DNA of 64,000 nucleotides, taken from Ceratothoa steindachneri. Taxonomy: Eukaryota; Arthropoda; Malacostraca; Isopoda; Cymothoidae. How positions within the stretch are numbered: position 1 is the first letter of the stretch; each line of letters opens with the position of its first letter. Location: NCBI GenBank assembly GCA_963969495.1, contig OZ018321.1, forward strand, positions 65,029,921 through 65,093,920, given 5' to 3'. The position numbers and the translations under genes were made by a program. Below are positions 21,909 to 33,324 of this stretch, in pieces. The notes under the pieces were generated by a model. The model searched no databases, was not told the DNA's origin, and saw only the letters and a list, made by a program, of their open reading frames with translations.

Positions 21909-23430
21909 CACTACAGAGCACAATAAGAGGACGACTTTCCTTTATTAAAACATTTGCAAAAATATGTATGATGAGTAGGGAAATAAAATTTACATGGTAC
22001 ATAAAGGTATTTAATATATTTTAAGAAGATTTCATATGATACCATTGTAACAAAATAAAATATTGAGACGTGCAAAATAAGAAACGATAAGAGCATGCAA
22101 ATACACTAAAAAAAAGCAAGATTTTATAAGAATTTATATGAGGTTTGGGGGCTTTTCTTTTCTATTATTACAGTACAACGACGATCACAGCACCTTGCCA
22201 GTTTCTAACAAAATTCTCGTGTTATTTTGCTCCACTCGTGTCAAATTTTCTTTCAGAAATATGTCAAAGTTTAAGTCTTGTGGCCTCTAACTTTGTCTCC
22301 AATAATCTTCCAAAGGCTTTTAATTGGGCTCAAGTCGGGACTATGGGCATGTGAGTTCATTATCTTCTTGTTAGAAATAGTATTTAACTCGCTTTGCAGT
22401 ATGGCATGGTACGTTATCTTGGATTAATAGTGCTGGATGATTCAGAGATGCTCGCAATGAGGTCATAATATGTTGTTGTACCAGGTTTATTTACACATTC
22501 GCATATTCAGTTCCAATTATTTGCAACAGCAGACCAACTCCTTCAGATGAAAGCATCTCCTATCTCAATACACTGCCTCCCGCAACTTTGGATGATATTT
22601 GAACACATTTATGGTTCAGTCTGTCACTTGCAGCGTGTCTAACAAAGCCTCTGCTTTCAGATCGAACTAAATGAAATTTACTTTCGTTACTGAAATGAAT
22701 TCTCTACCAATCTTCATCTCTCCAAACAACATGAGCTTCAGCATATTCGAGTCTCGTCTTTTGGTTCTTCTTACTGATTTGAAACCAAATGCATCAAGCG
22801 ACGGGACACTGCAAAACGGACCACCTTTTTGCCACTATTGGTCTTAATTTTTCAAAAATTTCGTGCAGCATTCTGGAAGAGATCCTACATAGAAAAGTGC
22901 CTAATAGCTCTTTCTTCTCTGATATTGGTTATGTGGGGTTGAAGGACTTTTACAGTAGATTTATAGGTTTTGTTTTCATTTATAACTTCAGAACGAGCTA
23001 AATCACATACTTGGACCTTCCTTCTTCCGTTGAAATTGCAGAAGGAGTTTTCCCCGAAGTCTTCAAGCGAACAATTGTCTGAAGGAGCTCAGTAGTAAGC
23101 TTCACTTGTGGTGGCATCTTTGCAGTGTGACTACAACTTCGATGGCGGTTGAGGAGTTCTAACCAACTAAACTAAATGTGGCCAGATGATTTCAAGAAAA
23201 TTCTAGAATGTCCCTGAAAAAAATCATTCTTATTTTGCACGTGTCAATATTTCTTTTGTAAGTTTATTTAGTGTAATTTCTTAAGTATGCAATTGTATTA
23301 TATGAAATCTTCAGAAAATATATTAAGTGCATGCCTTTATGTACCATGGCAATTGCATTTACCTACTAATGATATTTTTGAAAATATTTAAAAATAAAGG
23401 AAAATCGTTCTCATATTTTGCTCGCTAGTG
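21909..23430 (-). mobile_element. Tc1-like transposon with long inverted repeats, decayed
   Basis: Termini CACTA... at 21909 and ...TAGTG at 23430, with TA on each side (21907-21908, 23431-23432). The inverted repeats are long, about 180-200 bp (21909-22088 against 23225-23430). They share TTTCCTTTATT, CATGGTACATAAAGG, AATATATTTT.TGAAGATTTCATAT and ACGTGCAAAATAAGAA words, with diverged inner parts. Long repeats of this type are known in some Tc1-family groups. The gene inside runs on the minus strand. Confidence 0.75.
22145..23118 (-). pseudogene. Tc1-like transposase, many stops
   Basis: From an ATG near 23117 the minus strand reads MPPQVKLTTELLQTIVRLK (paired helix-turn-helix start). Then, with frame changes, come RLEYAEAHVVWRDEDW, HFSNESKFHLVRSESRGFVRH (first catalytic block, Asp replaced by Asn), ALLIQDNVPCHTAKRV (second Asp present) and HSPDLSPIKSLWKII (catalytic Glu position now Lys). 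Two of three catalytic residues are altered and frameshifts are frequent, so the copy is old. Confidence 0.7.
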
Positions 23431-23432
23431 TA

Positions 23433-24874
23433 TATCAATATTCAGAATCCAAATGCTACTATTCTTTTCTACCTCCATAGTGTATTTACTATTAGGGTGT
23501 CAGCTATTTTAATTGAAAAATGATCGTGCATATAATCATGCTACATTAAAACAAACGTGACGTCCAAATAGCTTTAATATTAAAGGGGTGGGAATTCAGC
23601 GGGGCAGATTTTAAGCAATAATTGCTCTGGATGACTTGAAAAAATCTTTGCCAAGCTTGAGCCCAATAATAACCCATTCCCACTCCCTCCTTTTGTGCAA
23701 TAATATTTATTAAAATTAAATAGGCGTCTAATACGCACATTTCTTATAACAACTTAACAAGGTGTTTAATTGTTCTTCTCGCGTTATCATTTGGATTTAA
23801 AAATAATTTAGACGGATACTGATTGTTTCAGTCAATAAAATATTTTTGTTAATGAATTTTCGACATCATTAGGTCACCTGAATCGGAACGGTTGTTTAGC
23901 GATTTTAAAGAATTTTATGGATAGTTCGAAAACTATAAGCAGTAGGATTTTGATATTACAGAGTAAAGTATTTTAGGAGCGAGAAAGATTGGGCGGAATA
24001 GAACCCCTTCATTGTGCATTTTAGGATTAAAAGAACGTATCTAGTAACACAGTAATAAAAAAATTAATTCCTACCTAAGTCCACTTTTGAGTTCGAAAGA
24101 GGTGTTAGGATAAAGAATTTTAATGCAAACACTTTTGTATTATACTGACAACGATTGGGCTGAACCTCGAAACGTCCAAATATTGATGGTCATCACCAAA
24201 GCGTGCATAGATGAACCCGCACATAATAAAATAATTTGTTATAGTGGGTTTACGCTCTAACCTTCTTTCTTTTGTGGCCTTTTATTTCTTAGTAGGGACC
24301 TACACTTTAACGTGGAGTCTAAACCATGTATCGCCCCAACATATGGAGGCGACCACGAAATAGGCTAAAATCTGGACTCTATACGGCGACTAACCATATC
24401 CGACGTATATAACTTCACTCCTATGAAAAGCGTTGATCGCTCCCGGATCGGCCTTAGCCAGTATGAGCATGGATTTATGCCTACCTCAGCTCTATTTAAT
24501 ACCAAGATTTTTCTCTTTTTGCAGAAGAAAAAAATCCACTAAAGTCTGATGGATTTCACTAACTCGACCATGAGGAGACATTGCGTCTTGGGGTTGGAGG
24601 AATGAGAGCGGATTCGTGGATCCCATTGGGTGCCGGGGCCAAAGTGGGAAGGAATGCTGTTGCGTGATAACACATTGCACCGTCTCAGGCCGGCCGCAGC
24701 TTAAATTGAAATTGAAATTGATGTAATAAGTAGAAAATGTGTTGTAGGTATATAAAGATAAAAAGAAGTTGAGTTTTACCCTCGGGTAGAGGGCATTTCT
24801 CAGGTTTTTCTGTTAGTTTGGTTTTTATTTTTCCTCCCATTTATTTGAATTTTTTGTTTTGTTTAGTTTTTTTT
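23433..24874. other. No gene recognised
   Basis: About 1.4 kb without an interpretable frame. GC rises at 24300-24700, where a short Pro/Gln-rich minus-strand frame has no recognisable domain. A polypyrimidine-leaning stretch begins at about 24790. Confidence 0.4.
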
Positions 24875-24880
24875 ACACAT

Positions 24881-24950
<70 letters not shown>
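24875..24950. repeat. (CA)n(TA)n microsatellite, left half
   Basis: ACAC units followed by TA units up to the Tc1 left terminus. The matching TA run continues at 26361 on the other side, so the transposon split one microsatellite. Confidence 0.9.
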
Positions 24951-24954
<4 letters not shown>

Positions 24955-26360
24955 TGGCGGCAACAAAAAAAGTGACATGTGACAATTCGGGGAAAATAAA
25001 ACAGAAAAATGTAACTTACATATTTTATTATGAATATTTCATGAAAGTTATTACTTGGTCATGTTGCCCTTGCACTTGATGACCATCCTGAGTCGATTGG
25101 GCATTGATTCAGTGAGGTTTGCGAAGTAGGTGGGGTCGATCGTAACCCAGATCTGCTTCAGTGATTCTATCAGGTCCTTGATGCTGCCGGGTGCTGTCAC
25201 TTGAACTTTGGATTTCATCAGATTCCAAGCATTCTCAATAGGATTTAGGTCCAGGAAATTACCAGGCCACTCCAAAACACTAATATTATTATCATTGAAG
25301 AACCTTTTTACTAACTGGGACCTGTGAGCAGGGGCACCATCATACATGAAAAATTCACACTGATGAATTTCCCAAAATGGCAGCATGTGCTGCCTCAAAA
25401 CTTCAAGATAGTTAGTCCCCCTCATGGCTACATTCTTGGCAAGGAAGTACAGACCTCCTCTGCCCTTTTTTCCACTAAAGGCACCCCACACCATCACACT
25501 ATCAGGGTGCTTCACAGTTTTCACGGTATATTTCGGGTCATCCCGAGACACAGTGCTGGGACGACGCACGATCTTTGACTCTCCTCTGACCAGCCTAAAG
25601 GTGCTCTCATCACTGAACATGACCTTCTTCCAATGGGCAGCTGTCCAATGTTTATAGGTCTTGCAAAAATTGAGCCTTTCCATCTTCATAGCCTTGGTAA
25701 GAAGTGGCTTCTTGGCAGCGCGGCGAGACGGTAGGCCTAAGTCCTTCTGTAAGCGATGACTGATGGTCCTGAGGGCAACGTTCTGGAGGAGGTCTGGGTG
25801 TTTTTTCTTGATTGAAGCGGAGGTTACAGAAGGGTCTGACATTACTTTACGCCTTAGGATATTATCAGTCCTTGAAGATGTCTTCCTAGCTGCACCAATG
25901 CCCTCCTTCCTCTTTGGTATGGTACCTGGTGGCAATAACTCAGCTGCACGTTTTAGGCGATGAATCGTATTTTTGAGGTTACTAAATCTGCTGCTACATC
26001 AATAAAAGACTTTTCCTGCTCTAATAGGGTCAAGGCACGGCTTTTCTCTGTCATAGAAAGCTTTTTCCACCCAATTGTATCCACTTGCACAGAAGTTATA
26101 GCACGTCAAATGTAGGCACGAATGCAGATAATCAGCACGCTGGAGTGCCATATACTAAAACCTCGTTGTACGAGCTCAAACGAGACACTGAGTTCCAATA
26201 GAGCGCAGTTCTGTTGTCTTAGCCCAGGAGAGTCGTCCACTTGCGGCATAAGCTCCGCACATTTTCATTGGATTGTTGGCAAGTAAAATAGTAAAAGCGA
26301 TTTTGTGTATCGATTTCTGTTGCCAATATTCAATGTCACTTTTTTTGTTGCCGCCACTGT
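24951..26360 (-). mobile_element. Young Tc1-like transposon, perfect 28-bp ends
   Basis: Perfect inverted repeats of 28 bp (24951-24978 and 26333-26360) begin acagtggcggcaac. The element is 1410 bp and sits in a TA microsatellite, as expected of a family that targets TA. A single transposase gene covers the centre on the minus strand and needs only one frameshift repair to be full length. Identity of the ends plus a long open gene indicate recent movement. Confidence 0.9.
25051..26054 (-). CDS. Tc1 transposase (DD34E), one frameshift near the N-terminus
   Basis: Cuts the element out and reinserts it at TA. The ATG at 26054 starts MTEKSRALTLL, and a helix-turn-helix region (EKSFIDVAADL) follows. 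Near 25975 a small deletion shifts the frame, and the main open segment runs 25935-25051 (294 codons). Within that segment the catalytic residues are Asp109 (FSDEST), Asp199 (MYDGAPAH) and Glu234 (NPIEN), giving 34 residues between the second and third: a textbook DD34E. The block before the Glu reads WPGNFLDL where families usually have WPGNSPDL. Total length of about 334 codons is normal. Apart from the shift I see no damage. Confidence 0.88.
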
Positions 26361-26401
26361 ATATATATATATATATATATATATCCACTTCTCACATATA
26401 T

Positions 26402-26432
<31 letters not shown>
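26361..26432. repeat. (TA)n and (CA)n microsatellite, right half
   Basis: TA run directly right of the Tc1 element, a short unique piece (CCACTTCTCA), then CA and TA runs. Confidence 0.9.
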
Positions 26433-26879
26433 CTTTTAAATAAATAAATATATTTGTTTTTTTTCTCCATCGTGGCATTCAAGCCTTTCAAGTTTTTTAT
26501 CTGTTATATATATTTTTCTTTTATTTTAATTAACAGTTTGTAACTTATTCTGCCACGGTTTAGGTTTTTATTTGATTTCTGTATATTTTGTTTTAATAGT
26601 GGGCACTTCGCCCCTTTTTCTTCAGTTTGTTTTTTTTTTGTTTTTTTTTTACACTTATGTGTTTGTGCTTTACTTGTTCAGGTATATATTCCTATTTGGT
26701 TTTCTCGGGAGTAGTTTCTTCCACTTGGGAATAGGGCTTGCCTGGTGGCACGTCCCGTAACTGCTCTCGTAATGTCTAGGTCGAGGTTCAAGGTCGTGAG
26801 TATTTTGTTTTCTATCTTGTCCCAGGTCTTTCTCCCTAGCCTTTAGAGTTCCATATTCATTGGGTTCAGACATGCTCTT

Positions 26880-28620
26880 GCGTGCAGTTCTGTTTGCTGT
26901 ATATGGTCCATCCTTCGTGCTCCAGCTATAAGCCGGGCTGCTTTGTTCTGCACTCTCTGCATTTGTCTGAGAGAGGTGGAACTCGCAGCCTGAATGACCA
27001 CTGCCGGGTACACTAAGGTTAAGCTTACTAGAGCAGTGTATAGCTTTTTAAGATTTTTGGAGCTGATCTTTTAAATCTATACAGTTTTCCGAGCTGTATT
27101 TTGGCTAGGGAGATTCTGCTGCTAATGTGCACTTTGTATCCTTTGGATGCAAAGTGCTGACCTAGGACTTTGCCTTCATTTCCGTAAGGGTGTGGTTTGA
27201 CGTTCACTAAGACAACCACACGTTTTCGGCGGTTAATTGGGAGGATCTGGAACTTTCGGCGGTTGGTCTTGACTTTCCACTTTCGTTCGTATCGATTGAT
27301 GTTATCGATTTCGATGGCTGTCTGCCTTGCTTGATATCCAGCTTGTCTGTAGTGACTAGGGACGATTTGTGTGATGTCATCTGCAAACTGCAGGTACATC
27401 ACTTCCTTCCCTACCGGATCGGTAAGTCTAGTGTGTACAAAAGGTACGGTAGCGGACTCAGACAGTCACCTTGTGGAACACCCGCCTAAAGTTCAAACTC
27501 GGGTCCTCTGTAGCCCTCGATCGAAATTTGGGCTTTTCTGCGCATGATGTAGTCGCAAAGGACTCTTTCCAGGATTGGGTTCAGCTGGAGGCCTAAAATC
27601 TTGTATTGTAGGCCTCTTTGCCAAACCTTGTCGAAAGCCTTTTGTACATCTCGCATCACCACGTCTACATTTTTCCTCTCAGCTTTACAGCGGGCGAGCT
27701 TTACGGTGAGAAGGGTAAGGGCTGTGTCAGTCCCCCTTTTCTTGCGGAACCCGTGTTGCTGAGGGCTGAGGGCTGTGGGCTTCCAGCTCGGTCAGTTAGT
27801 CTTGTAACCTGTTGGCTAGAAGCTTCTCGTAGACATTGCCTATAATCTCCAGGATGGATATTGGCCTGTAGTCCACCAGTTGATCAGGCTTTCTCCCTTT
27901 AGGTATAAAGATGATTTTAGCTATCTTTAAATCATCGGGTAAGTAGCCCGTATTCAGGGAAGCATTATAGATGTTCGTGATTCCCTGAATAATCTGCCGG
28001 GGGCCATGTGCCATGTTATTTTTGGTGATGCCCGTCCTGCCTGATGCCTTTTGTTTGAAGGTTTTTATGACAGCCATGACCTCTTCAGGTCTAGTTGGTC
28101 GGCCATGGTCTGCCACCCCCCCGTCTTTATCGACATAGGCATTTAGGAGCGTGCGATGCACAATCTGATTAAGATCGTCAATCAGTTGGCCCTCGAATTC
28201 CTGGTTGAATTCCGCATTTTTTTCTGGTGTTATCTTGAAGAAAGCCTTCCAGAATATGCGGAATCTTTCTTCCAATACCGTAGGGTCTTCCAAGTAGTCA
28301 TCGCCCTCCTTAATGAGGGTCTTTTCTTTACTTGTAAGACCTTTCAACTTGTTCACAAGTCGCCAGAACACATCAGGTCGCACCTGGCTGTCAACTTTTT
28401 CAATCAGGCTGTCCCAGATTTCAGCCTGTTGCTGGTTAATAGCCTGCTTAAGTTCTTCACTCAGACGTCGTAGCAGCGTGGTCCTTTCCCGATTTGTACC
28501 TTCTCTCTTGATTTCCTCGTACACCTCCCTGTGCACTCTAGCGATCTCTCTCATTTCTTCGGTCTATCTGGGTTGTGGGAGAGTTTTGTGCCTCCTTATC
28601 GATCCTCTCTAGCCTTGCTC
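26880..28620 (-). pseudogene. X-like ORF2 remnant: RT connector and reverse transcriptase
   Basis: The longest open part, 28554-27796, holds a Lys/Glu-rich connector (VFWRLVNKLKGL, GDDYLEDPTVLEERF) and the first RT motifs (LPDDLKIAKIIFIPKG, DYRPISILEIIGNVYEKLLANRL). The catalytic FADD box is in QFADDITQIV at about 27395. The thumb and C-terminal parts run on in broken frames to about 26880 (YPAVVIQAA, RMQRVQNKAARLI-like text). RT motif A, between 27796 and 27640, is frameshifted. Inactive. Confidence 0.75.
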
Positions 28621-28643
28621 CGCTTAGGTCCGCTAGTTCGAAT

Positions 28644-29369
28644 CTAGCAAGGATTTCCTTGTAGCGTTCCCAGTTGGCCGAAGTATAGCTTTTTCGAAGA
28701 GATATTAAAAGCTGTATTGGCGCAAGAGAAATCGTCGTTAAGATCGCTATGTGGTGGCTTGCTGCACCTTGAACATATTTCCTGTGGCTCTGTGCATTCT
28801 TGTGTTGTGTGCGTCTCCATTATATAACATCGGAAGCAGAATTGTATGGGGAGTGAATTCTTCTCTCTCAATCTGCTCCCCACTCATCTTTGCATTAAAA
28901 AGCAATAATCCATTCTCCTTTTTTTTTGCGCCATTGTGGTTTCGGCGAAGACAACCTTAAACACGTGAGTGTATTTAGAGTTTTCCCTCTTCTTCCAAAA
29001 CTTAATAATTTCGGATACTTTGGACCACGGTTGATTTTTTTGAATCTCTTCTTTTATCTCTTCCTTAGAGTGTTGTCCTATCCAAGGGTCCAGTCGTCGA
29101 CAGAGTACGCTCCTGTAGGTTAGGATCTTCGGTGGAATTTGCGATTGTAGGCCTATTCCACAGAGTTTTTCGACTGCTTCTTCTTTTGTAATACACTCCA
29201 CGTCCTTCTCCTTTTCACATATCGCAACATAAGCTGCTGTTACTTCAAGCAGTCGCAGCATTGCGATCTTCAAATTTCCGTAAACAACTTCGAAGACCTT
29301 CTGTCGGCTAGGCCTGCTGCTTCCGCTAATGGTGCGCAGCTGGATCCGAGTGGTCCCATTTTGATCCAT
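28644..29369 (-). pseudogene. X-like ORF1, nucleic-acid-binding (gag-like) protein
   Basis: ORF1 protein of a jockey/X-type retroelement, expected to coat the element RNA. The ATG at 29369 gives MDQNGTTRIQL; 161 codons stay open to a TGA at 28886, after which the same frame continues. Middle part: IPPKILTYRSVLCRRLDPW. C-terminal zinc knuckles are CFRCYIMETHTTQEC (CX2CX4HX4C) and CSRCSKPPHSDL...C. The in-frame TGA reads as a single point change. It ends abruptly at 28644, where the sequence jumps to the RT connector. Confidence 0.7.
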
Positions 29370-29399
29370 TTTTTCCCAGGGGGGCGTCCCCTCGGGCTG

Positions 29400-30379
29400 C
29401 CTTTCTTCTTGTTGTGTATTATATGCGGCTTTTGATTATTCGTCGCTGTATTGTATGTTTTCCCTCTATTGTAGGGTCAGCTTCTTTTTCTTGTTAGAGC
29501 GCTTGAAAGCCACCCACGCCTCGTTGCAAGCGAGTCTCCATGAACATGAACTGCTGGATGAGATGGATGAATGATGGGGGAGGAGGCGAGGAGGCCCCTC
29601 AGACGGATGAAATGTGTCGGACTTAATGATAGGTAGTGATCGAATCAACTACCACCACTCTGGAGTGCCGCGCCGTCTGGCGTTTGGTTTTCGATGCTGC
29701 TTCCAACTTACACAGGGACGGTTGTTTGTCCCCCTGTGGTGCTGGCCGGACACTACCCTTGGAGATTAGAGCGAACTCTTCCCCAAAGCTTTCAGCATCG
29801 CCTCGTAACCGGGTGGTCTCTTCCGTAGAGTTCCACAGTGGGCTAATCTTAAAACCTGCTTTCCTTTATGTCCCCATTTATGTCTATCCAAGTGGACCTG
29901 ACATAGTTGGAGCGAGACTAGGTGTATGGCAGTTCAGTTCATTTCACTCCTTTTCCGCAATGGGTGGGCGCGGGCTTGGAGGGCGGGGGCCAGCAAGACA
30001 TGGGTCGGTTATCCTTGGTTCTGCAGAAAATATATCTTGTCGTCCCCGTGGGGAGAAGGCATAGGTCGTTGATGGTTTCTTGAGTTGTTTCCCCTCGACT
30101 TTACCTCCTTTACCGGCTGTAACTTCTTGCTGAGCGTAAAAATTTCAAGTTTTCTTCCAAGTCAGCCCCGCAGCTTAAATTTATGGTACAAGTTATTTAA
30201 TCTAATAATAATGGGATGTGTCAGGTGCCTGAACAGCCTGTTGAATATGCCCTCTCGCGGACGTGTGCTCTAACCTTATTTCTTCTTTGCCCAGTATTCT
30301 CCCTCAGGAGATAGTGGGAAGAAGTAATTCAGTAGATTCAGCAGAGTGTGACTTATAAATAGGATAGTAGTGGATAGAG
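29400..30379. other. No confident gene
   Basis: Contains a 142-codon plus-strand frame (29636-30064), Ser/Gly/Pro-rich with no domain, signal peptide or repeat I recognise. Its codon use gives no support for it being real. Possibly element leader or host intergenic DNA. Confidence 0.35.
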
Positions 30380-31067
30380 GAGGAAGAAAAGAGTTATGTA
30401 ATTTAAAGGGGTGAAGGATAAAAATTAAAAGCCTATTTGAGGCGAAAGAGTACGACGGTCTAGTCGAGTGAAAACATCGTTTCCGATTACAGGGAAATTT
30501 ACGACACATTGAGTCGGGGTGGTCGCTGGATGCACCAAACAATCTCAATGAAGCAAAATTAGAACAAATTGACGAAGAAATTGACAAATAAGGACCGCCA
30601 TACGACAGCAATTAATGAAGCTATTCCTAGAGTATCTTACAAAATAATAAGATTCTTCAAATTGACCCGAGAGATGAAACCAGGAATTAGGAGGTTAAAA
30701 TAAATGTATACGGAGGAATGTACCAAAATGAAAAAACAATTTAAACCTATAGAGGAAAATTGAAAATTAATGAGAGATATGCATGAAAAAAGAAAAACTC
30801 ATGAAGCTAGTCAAAATAGCGATAGTGAAAATAAATAGAAAGGACTGAATACGAAATATAGTCAAAGGTAAATATGAAAGCGAAGGATATTCAAGTAACA
30901 CTGGCAAGGCTGTTCAAAATGAGTGAGGAAGTAAACGCAAATTATGATATAGACTTTGAAAATCAAATAATAGAATCTTTTTAACGGACAATTTAAGAGA
31001 TCATACCTAAATATTAAGTCGAAGAGAAACAAAGTCTGCTGACCAAAAAGTCCCATGCCCTCATTTA

Positions 31068-32170
31068 TTATGAATAACTAGCATAGCATAACCTAGTATA
31101 GCCTAGAATAGCCTAGCCTAAACTTGCCTAGCTTAACCTAGCATAGCCTAGCATATCATAGCCAAGCATATCACAGTATAACCTACCCTGTTTTAGCCTA
31201 GTATAACTAAGCCTAGCCAAACATAGGATAGCCTAACCTAAAATAGAATAGCCTAGCTGTGGCTGGCCTAACTTAGAGTAGCTTATTATGATCTAGGTAG
31301 CTTAGTATAACCTAGCATATTATTGCCAACTTTATCCTACCTTAGCTTACTTCGTATAGCCTACCCTTTCGTATCCTAGCTTAGTAGACCCAAATATAAC
31401 GTAGCCTATTATAGTATAGCTTAGCTTAGCCTAGCCTAGTATAGCCTTGCCTAGCGTAGCATTGCTTAGTGTAGCCTAACTTACTATAGCATAACCAGGT
31501 ATGGCTTAGCATTGCATGCTAGAGCCCAGCCTAGTGTCACCTAGAGTAGCCTAGCCTAGCATAGCAAACCTAAAATAGTCTACTATAGCCTAGCCAATAT
31601 ATCCTTGCATACGAAAACCTAGCCTAGCTTAGCATAATATAGGCTAGCTTGGTATAGCCTATCCTAACATAACCACACCTAATATAATATAACCAAGCGT
31701 ATCATATTATAGCCTAGCCTAGCATATTCTAGACTAGTATAGCGTACCATACCCTAGACTAGAGTTAAAATGCATAGCTTTGCCAATTATAGCCTTGGTT
31801 AGCTAGCCTATCGTAGCCTAACATATTATTACTTAGCATAACCTAGCATTCCCCTCCCTAGCCTATTATACCTTAGCCTAACCTAGCATAGCATAGTATA
31901 GCTTAGCCTAGCCTAGCATTAACTATCCTAGACAAGTATAGCCTATACTATCCTATTATACCCTATTCGAGCATAGCTTAGTATTGTCTAGACTAACATA
32001 CTATATGCTATCCTAGCATAACATTTTATAGCATAAATTAACATAGTATATTTTACCCTTGTACATTATATCTTAGCATAGCTTAGCATAGTTTAGCCTA
32101 GCCTATAATAGCCTAGCATAGTATAGCCTATTCTAGGCTTGGCTAGCAGAGTATATCATATTATAGAGTA
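31068..32170. repeat. 1.1-kb degenerate pentanucleotide (CCTAG-type) satellite
   Basis: Pentamer-periodic sequence dominated by TAGCC and TAGCA units with many variants (TAACC, TATCA, TAGTA). The phase is mostly kept, with frequent single-base slips. It differs by one base from the arthropod telomere unit in this strand (CCTAA), but the majority unit is CCTAG. It is heavily diverged, so it is old or was amplified from a diverged source. It adjoins a unit of the 44.7-kb tandem repeat. Confidence 0.85.
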
Positions 32171-32261
32171 TCGGCCGAATAGTTATGATGTTATTGCCAA
32201 AACTGAAAAAAAGCAAAATGGTGACCGACCGACATAGTGAGATGTACAGTCGCTCACGACT
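32171..32261 (-). repeat. Element edge shared with the 44.7-kb tandem repeat, ends in a hairpin
   Basis: Matches the inverse of 44683-44905: TCGGCCGAATAGTTATGATG, TTATTGCCAA and CCGACATAGTGAGATGTA are shared. It ends with the inverted repeat AGTCG-CTCA-CGACT (32248-32261), just as the other copy has AGTCGC-GT-GCGACT (44683-44696). The conserved hairpin at the same edge in two places suggests an element terminus. Confidence 0.65.
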
Positions 32262-33140
32262 AGACTAGAACCTACTAGTAGAACTACATCGAAACGTGAA
32301 AAAATATACTCAAATATGTTTACTGATTACTTATAGAGGGGATATTATCCAGGTGACCTATAGATTACAACAATGATATTCAATCTGAAACCTAGACCCC
32401 CCCGTCCCAACAAACAGGTAGAAAGTTATAGGTCAATTTTTCTTCTCAACTTCATCGGCAAGGTGTACCAAGAAGTACTGAATCAAAGTTTGAATGAATA
32501 TTTAACTGAAAATAATATATTGAAAACAGGCAGTTTTACTTCAGGAAGAACATAGTAGATGGCCCTCAGCGTCATTGCCGAGAAAGGCAAATCGCGAAAA
32601 ATCGAACATAGATAATATCTTCCGTGGGGTATCTCAGGTATTCAAAAAGGTATGGCAAAAAAGGTATAAAATAAAAGAATCTGAACCTAAAACGAAAAAG
32701 TGTAATGGAACATAAACGACGACCTCCTGGGATGAGTCCCATATAAAAGCATAGGAAATTAAGAAGGGTAAAGATTTAAGATGTAGACTGACCTCCCCCA
32801 AAGGGTGTGACTAAGCCCTACGTCATACACAACAGGCAAAGGTTTAGCCAGAAACAAGAAATATCGGAACATATGTAGATAGAATTTTCCGATGAGGTAA
32901 TCCAATTAATTTCATGCACGTTTAGTATCGGCACAATGACGATATCAGAAATAAAGAACATATACTACTTGGAAAGAAAGTGAAAAGAATGCACTAATAA
33001 AAATAAATTTAAGATAATATCAATGTATCGCCAAAGCTTTTCAAATATTTAGGTCGATGGCGAGAGATAGAGTTAGAGTACAGAATGAAAGATACGAGGC
33101 CTAACAATTATATCAACGCCTTTCAACCTAGGCGATATCG

Positions 33141-33324
33141 CTCAGTAGTGAGCCACTTCAGCATTTTTGTGGGGAGCAATAAAATTTATATAAATCTTAT
33201 ACAATTTAATATAATTACAATATTGTAAAGTGAAGCGAAAACTCTATTGAAAATATGTTTGATAAGTATAATTCTATAATTCTAGCCTAGTGCAAGGAAT
33301 CTAGCGATATGAGGCAACTACAAG
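33141..33324. other. AT-rich spacer
   Basis: Nothing recognised. Confidence 0.3.

Larger units (their letters stand above)
26560..29369 (-). mobile_element. X/jockey-like non-LTR retrotransposon, endonuclease deleted
   Basis: Minus-strand order: ORF1 (29369-28644) with zinc knuckles, then directly the RT connector and RT (28620-26880), then a C-terminal region decaying toward 26560. The endonuclease, which lies between these parts in the related copy at 61.7-64.0 kb (63065-63720), is absent, so about 1 kb was lost. The leader before the first ATG shares a GAGGGGACG..CCC..GGGAA..ATGGA pattern with 61715-61747. No clear 3' tail or target duplication was found. Confidence 0.7.
30380..33140 (+). 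mobile_element. X-like non-LTR retrotransposon, RT part, split by a satellite
   Basis: On the plus strand a decayed RT connector (AINEAIPRVSYKIIRFFKL, near 30605-30665; then QFKPIEEN and MRDMHEKRK) precedes the satellite at 31068. RT text resumes after it (YYPGDL near 32345; ESYRSIFLLNFIGKVYQEVLNQSLNEYL at 32420-32510). Beyond 32570 only traces remain. The same element therefore flanks the CCTAG array on both sides, so the array and its tail inserted into, or expanded inside, this copy. Confidence 0.6.

Noticed and set aside
29636..30064. A 142-codon plus-strand frame
   Set aside because: No domain, no homologous copy in the window and no supporting signals. Kept only as unassigned sequence.
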